A DNA stretch of 64,000 bases from JACMNW01 sp963708425. Its GTDB lineage: Bacteria; Pseudomonadota; Alphaproteobacteria; Rhodobacterales; Rhodobacteraceae. The stretch is from the NCBI GenBank assembly GCA_963708425.1, contig OY970206.1:2108001-2172000 (forward strand), in the 5' to 3' direction. The stretch's first letter is position 1. The number at the start of each line of letters is the position of its first letter. The notes beneath the pieces are model-generated. The model was not told the origin of the DNA, did no database searches, and saw nothing but the letters and a program-made list of their open reading frames with translations. The position numbers were made by a program, and so were the translations under genes. Shown in pieces: positions 61,224 to 64,000 of this stretch.

Positions 61224-61263
61224 TCCAAACGAAAGACTGCGGTATTGTGCTATCTGGTGATCT

Positions 61264-62982
61264 ATGACTGCAGCCCCACGTATTGGCATGGATGACATAC
61301 GCCGCAAGAAATCAGGCGATGTGCTGCTTGGTGAAGACTGGATATCACCCGAGGCGGTTGCTGATCCGGCCCTGCGTTCTGCGCGGGGTCGCAAAGGTTT
61401 CCTATCGCTGAACCGCTCGCCGCTGGCGCGCAAGATCATCATCTTCAATTTGATGGCCTTGGTCATTCTGGTGGCCGGCGTGCTGTTTCTGAACCCGTTC
61501 CGTGACAGTCTTGTGCTGCAGCGCGAAGATGGTCTTGTGTCCGAAGCCCGCCTTGTTGCAGACGTGTTCGAAGCGCGTATGCCTGCATCGGGCACTGTCA
61601 ATCTGGCGGCCGGCAATGGCTCGGCCCTGCGCCAGACGCTGAACGGCATCGACATCAGCGAAGGCGTCGAAATTTTCGTTTTCGACAATGATGGCAAGGT
61701 TTTGGCCACCATCACCGGCGCTGCAAAATCTGTCACCGCACCAGCCCGGTCTGGCAAATCCACCATCATCACCGATTTTCTGAATGCCGTTTGGGAAGCG
61801 GTATCGGGCGTTTTGTCGTCCAGCACTGGCCCGGCTGACAAGGTTGATGTCGAAGCCATGGCGCGCGGCCTGTTTGATCAGGCCCGTTCCGGCGATACCG
61901 CAATCAACACCGGGCGCGGGTCCGATGGCGGTGCCGTGTTTTCCGTGGCAACGCCAATCGTGCGCGGCGGCGAGGTTTTGGGTGTCATCGCACTAACCTC
62001 GGCGGAGGGCGAAATAGACGGCCTTGTGCGTTATGAACGCGAACAAGTGCTGCAGATGTTCGTCATCGCCTTGCTGGTATCCATTGGCCTTAGCCTTGTG
62101 TTGGCGTCCACCATCGCCAACCCCCTGTCGGATCTTGCCGCCGCCGCCGAACTTGGCCGCGACCGTGACGCGCGCAAGATGGCCCCTGGCCGTGTGCGCA
62201 TCCCCGATCTTGCCGCGCGCCCCGATGAAATCGGCCGCCTGTCGGTTGCGATGCGCGGTATGGTTGCCGCCCTTTATGACCGCATTGATGCCAATGAACA
62301 GTTCGCCGCCGATGTGGCACATGAGATTAAGAACCCGCTGGCATCGCTTCGGTCCGCCGTGGGCACCATGCGCGTCGCCAAGCGCGAAGATCAACGCGAC
62401 AAGCTGCTGGATGTCATCGAACATGATGTGCGCAGGCTTGACCGTCTGGTAAGCGATATCTCCAACGCCTCCCGCCTCGACAGTGAACTGGTCAAGGAAG
62501 AGGAAGAAGAATTCAGCCTGATGAAAACGCTGTCGAACCTAAGCGAATACCTTGGCAAGCAGGCGGGTGAAAAGGGCGTCGATTTCATCGTCGACTTGCC
62601 GAATGATGCGATCAGTATTCGCGGTCTGGAAGCGCGCCTTGCGCAAGTCTTCGTCAACCTGATCACCAACGCGCTGTCGTTCTGCGAAAGTGGCGACGCT
62701 GTGCGGGTCTGGGCGCGACGGCGCGAAAACCGGGTGCTGGTAGTCATCGAAGATACCGGCCCCGGCATCCCCGAACAGGCGCTGACCAAAATTTTCAAGC
62801 GCTTCTATTCCGAACGGCCAGAGGGTCAGTTCGGCAACCATTCCGGTCTCGGTCTTGCCATTTCGAAGCAAATTGTCGAGGCGCATGGCGGCGTAATTTG
62901 GGCCGAAAACATTCGCCCAACCAATGCTGACATCACGTCAGAACCGCTTGGCGCGCGCTTTGTGGTTGGTCTGCCAGTGTGA
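61264..62982 (+). CDS. chvG: Sensor histidine kinase ChvG
   Basis: A 572-residue membrane kinase. An N-terminal cytoplasmic stretch is followed by helix 1 (about 57-79: IIFNLMALVILVAGVLFL), a periplasmic sensor part, helix 2 (about 258-280), a HAMP linker, the H-box with His353 in ADVAHEIKNPLASL, and ATPase boxes (NLITNALSF; DTGPGIPEQAL; GLGLAISKQIVEAHGG). It senses acidity or envelope state in related species and phosphorylates ChvI. Its stop overlaps hprK by GTGA. Confidence 0.95.
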   Translation: MTAAPRIGMDDIRRKKSGDVLLGEDWISPEAVADPALRSARGRKGFLSLNRSPLARKIIIFNLMALVILVAGVLFLNPFRDSLVLQREDGLVSEARLVADVFEARMPASGTVNLAAGNGSALRQTLNGIDISEGVEIFVFDNDGKVLATITGAAKSVTAPARSGKSTIITDFLNAVWEAVSGVLSSSTGPADKVDVEAMARGLFDQARSGDTAINTGRGSDGGAVFSVATPIVRGGEVLGVIALTSAEGEIDGLVRYEREQVLQMFVIALLVSIGLSLVLASTIANPLSDLAAAAELGRDRDARKMAPGRVRIPDLAARPDEIGRLSVAMRGMVAALYDRIDANEQFAADVAHEIKNPLASLRSAVGTMRVAKREDQRDKLLDVIEHDVRRLDRLVSDISNASRLDSELVKEEEEEFSLMKTLSNLSEYLGKQAGEKGVDFIVDLPNDAISIRGLEARLAQVFVNLITNALSFCESGDAVRVWARRRENRVLVVIEDTGPGIPEQALTKIFKRFYSERPEGQFGNHSGLGLAISKQIVEAHGGVIWAENIRPTNADITSEPLGARFVVGLPV

Positions 62983-63416
62983 CAACGCCCGCCACTTTGC
63001 ATCAGGAAATCCTGCATGCCACCTGCGTGGCCTTTGCAAAACGCGGCGTTCTGATCCTCGGCCCCTCTGGTTCAGGCAAATCCGGTCTCGGCCTGCACCT
63101 GATGGCCCTCGGTGCCCGCCTCGTCGCCGATGACCGCACAATTGTTACCGCAAAGGTCGGCACACTCATCGCCTCCAGCCCCCCTGCCATTCGCGGCTTG
63201 ATCGAGGCGCGCGGCGTGGGCTTGATCCACGCCGAAACCGAAACCTCGGCCCCCATCGCCCTTGTCGTCGATCTAGGGCAAGCCGAAACGGACCGCCTGC
63301 CGCCGTTTCGGCGCATTACGCTATGTGGCATCGACCTCGCCCTTGTTCTTGGCCAACAAAGCCCCCATTTCCCATCGTCGCTGCTGGCCTATATGAACGG
63401 CGGACGGCAGGCATGA
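62979..63416 (+). CDS. hprK: HPr kinase/phosphorylase (short form)
   Basis: A 145-residue protein made only of the kinase domain, about half the length of Gram-positive HprK, as is normal for alphaproteobacteria. The P-loop is GPSGSGKSGLGL, then ADDRTIV and the IRGLIEARGVGLI signature. It phosphorylates HPr or its nitrogen-PTS relative on a serine. Start is GTG, overlapping chvG. Its position after chvG and before rapZ places PTS control in the ChvGI operon. Confidence 0.93.
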   Translation: MTTPATLHQEILHATCVAFAKRGVLILGPSGSGKSGLGLHLMALGARLVADDRTIVTAKVGTLIASSPPAIRGLIEARGVGLIHAETETSAPIALVVDLGQAETDRLPPFRRITLCGIDLALVLGQQSPHFPSSLLAYMNGGRQA

Positions 63417-63429
63417 GGGAAACGCAACA

Positions 63430-64000
63430 ATGACCGCACCCCAGCAACCACCCGAACACGAGTTGGTGCTTGTCACCGGCCCGTCAGGTGCTGGCCGGTC
63501 CACTGCAATTCATGCGCTCGAGGATCTGGGGTTCGAGGTCATTGATAACCTGCCCCTCAGCCTTGTACCCCGCCTGATTGAAGGCCCGCCGCTGGGTCGC
63601 CGCATCGCGCTTGGCCTTGATGTGCGCAACCGCGACTTCAACACCACCACCCTGATCGAACTGATAGATACCCTCACCCGCGATCCCGCCGTTTCGCTAG
63701 AGGTACTGTATCTTGATTGTGCCCCCGGCGAACTGATCCGCCGCTATTCCGAAACCCGCCGCCGTCACCCTCTGGCCCCGTCGGAAACGCCCGATCTCGG
63801 CATCGCCCGCGAAATTGATCTGCTGGTGCCGATCCGCGCCCGTGCTGACCACCTGATCGAAACCACCGATATGTCGCCGCACGACCTGAAGGCAGAAATT
63901 GCCCAATGGTTCGATCAAAGCAAAACCGCCGCCCTCGCCGTTTCGGTGCAATCCTTCTCCTACAAACGCGGTGTGCCACGTGGCGTAGACATGATCTTCG
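63430..64000 (+). CDS. rapZ: RapZ/YvcJ-family nucleotide-binding protein (partial, runs off window)
   Basis: The first 190 codons of a P-loop protein. It shows LVTGPSGAGRSTAIHALEDL, VIDNLPLSLVPRLIE, ALGLDVRNRDF and YLDCAPGELIRRYSETRRRH, all typical of RapZ; the rest lies beyond the window. The P-loop has Arg in place of the usual Lys (GAGRST). RapZ relatives control amino-sugar metabolism through small RNAs in enterobacteria; in alphaproteobacteria the gene is linked to hprK and PTS genes, which probably follow here. Confidence 0.93.
   Translation, partial: MTAPQQPPEHELVLVTGPSGAGRSTAIHALEDLGFEVIDNLPLSLVPRLIEGPPLGRRIALGLDVRNRDFNTTTLIELIDTLTRDPAVSLEVLYLDCAPGELIRRYSETRRRHPLAPSETPDLGIAREIDLLVPIRARADHLIETTDMSPHDLKAEIAQWFDQSKTAALAVSVQSFSYKRGVPRGVDMIF

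Noticed and set aside
60957..61859. 300-codon minus-strand frame across chvI/chvG
   Set aside because: Antisense to two well-defined two-component genes; no domain recognised.
1..64000. tRNA, rRNA, CRISPR array or intact insertion sequence
   Set aside because: No T-arm pattern, rRNA core, regularly spaced repeats or transposase with terminal repeats was recognised.

Overview
This window is a chromosomal segment of an alphaproteobacterium, most likely order Rhodobacterales (Rhodobacter/Roseobacter group). The evidence is high-GC coding sequence, very dense gene packing with frequent 4-base start/stop overlaps, and gene orders typical of that group: pckA divergent from chvI-chvG-hprK-rapZ, mcd beside pckA, rpoZ-rel, pdxJ-acpS-lepB-rnc...era...recO, and def-def-fmt. 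The genus cannot be fixed from sequence alone. Nearly everything is core chromosome. No rRNA, tRNA, CRISPR array, prophage or intact insertion sequence was recognised.

Layout. 0-10 kb: a LysR regulator, an OmpA-domain protein, a CinA-like/GNAT pair, methionine aminopeptidase, a HAD phosphatase-rsmD-ferredoxin reductase operon, two tandem Prx5-type peroxiredoxins, a pterin dehydratase and a FemAB-like protein. 10-18 kb: GDPD-RidA, a type I secretion ABC/HlyD pair, an mlaA-mlaC pair and PBP1A. 18-24.5 kb: glnK-amtB, the sulfur pair sseA-tyrB, smpB and dapA. 24.5-30.5 kb: a soluble lytic transglycosylase, a drug/metabolite transporter followed by the broken 5' remnant of a second copy, a split MnmC-like pair, and FMN reductase-GNAT. 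30.7-37.3 kb: smc, an MltB-type transglycosylase and the cobalamin genes cobD and cobC. 37.3-38.3 kb: a 1-kb stretch with no convincing gene. 38.3-46.5 kb: a conserved small protein, L,D-transpeptidase, MalY, def, a degenerate def paralog, fmt, a YeaQ-type membrane protein, TetR, rnhA, ispH, a NYN-domain protein and folK. 46.5-55.4 kb: rpoZ, rel, DUF2062, pdxJ, acpS, lepB, rnc, a nuclease on the opposite strand, era, DUF1491 and recO. 55.4-64 kb: an MFS transporter, methylsuccinyl-CoA dehydrogenase (mcd), pckA, then chvI-chvG-hprK-rapZ, with rapZ cut by the window end.

How the genes work together. Several sets are functionally coherent: protein N-terminus processing (map, def, fmt); peptidoglycan growth and turnover (PBP1A, two lytic transglycosylases, L,D-transpeptidase); nitrogen sensing and uptake (glnK-amtB); cysteine-sulfur handling (tyrB-sseA, malY); the late cobalamin pathway; and carbon control linking ChvG/ChvI, HPr kinase and RapZ with gluconeogenesis (pckA) and the ethylmalonyl-CoA pathway (mcd).

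The points most worth a second look are the def paralog that has lost two catalytic residues, the nuclease set between rnc and era, the broken transporter duplicate, the two perfect inverted repeats in the NYN/folK intergenic region, a 15-bp direct repeat with a 20-bp period between pckA and chvI, the short GC-rich intergenic element present three times, and the unexplained 1-kb region beside cobC. I found no clearly new multi-gene system.
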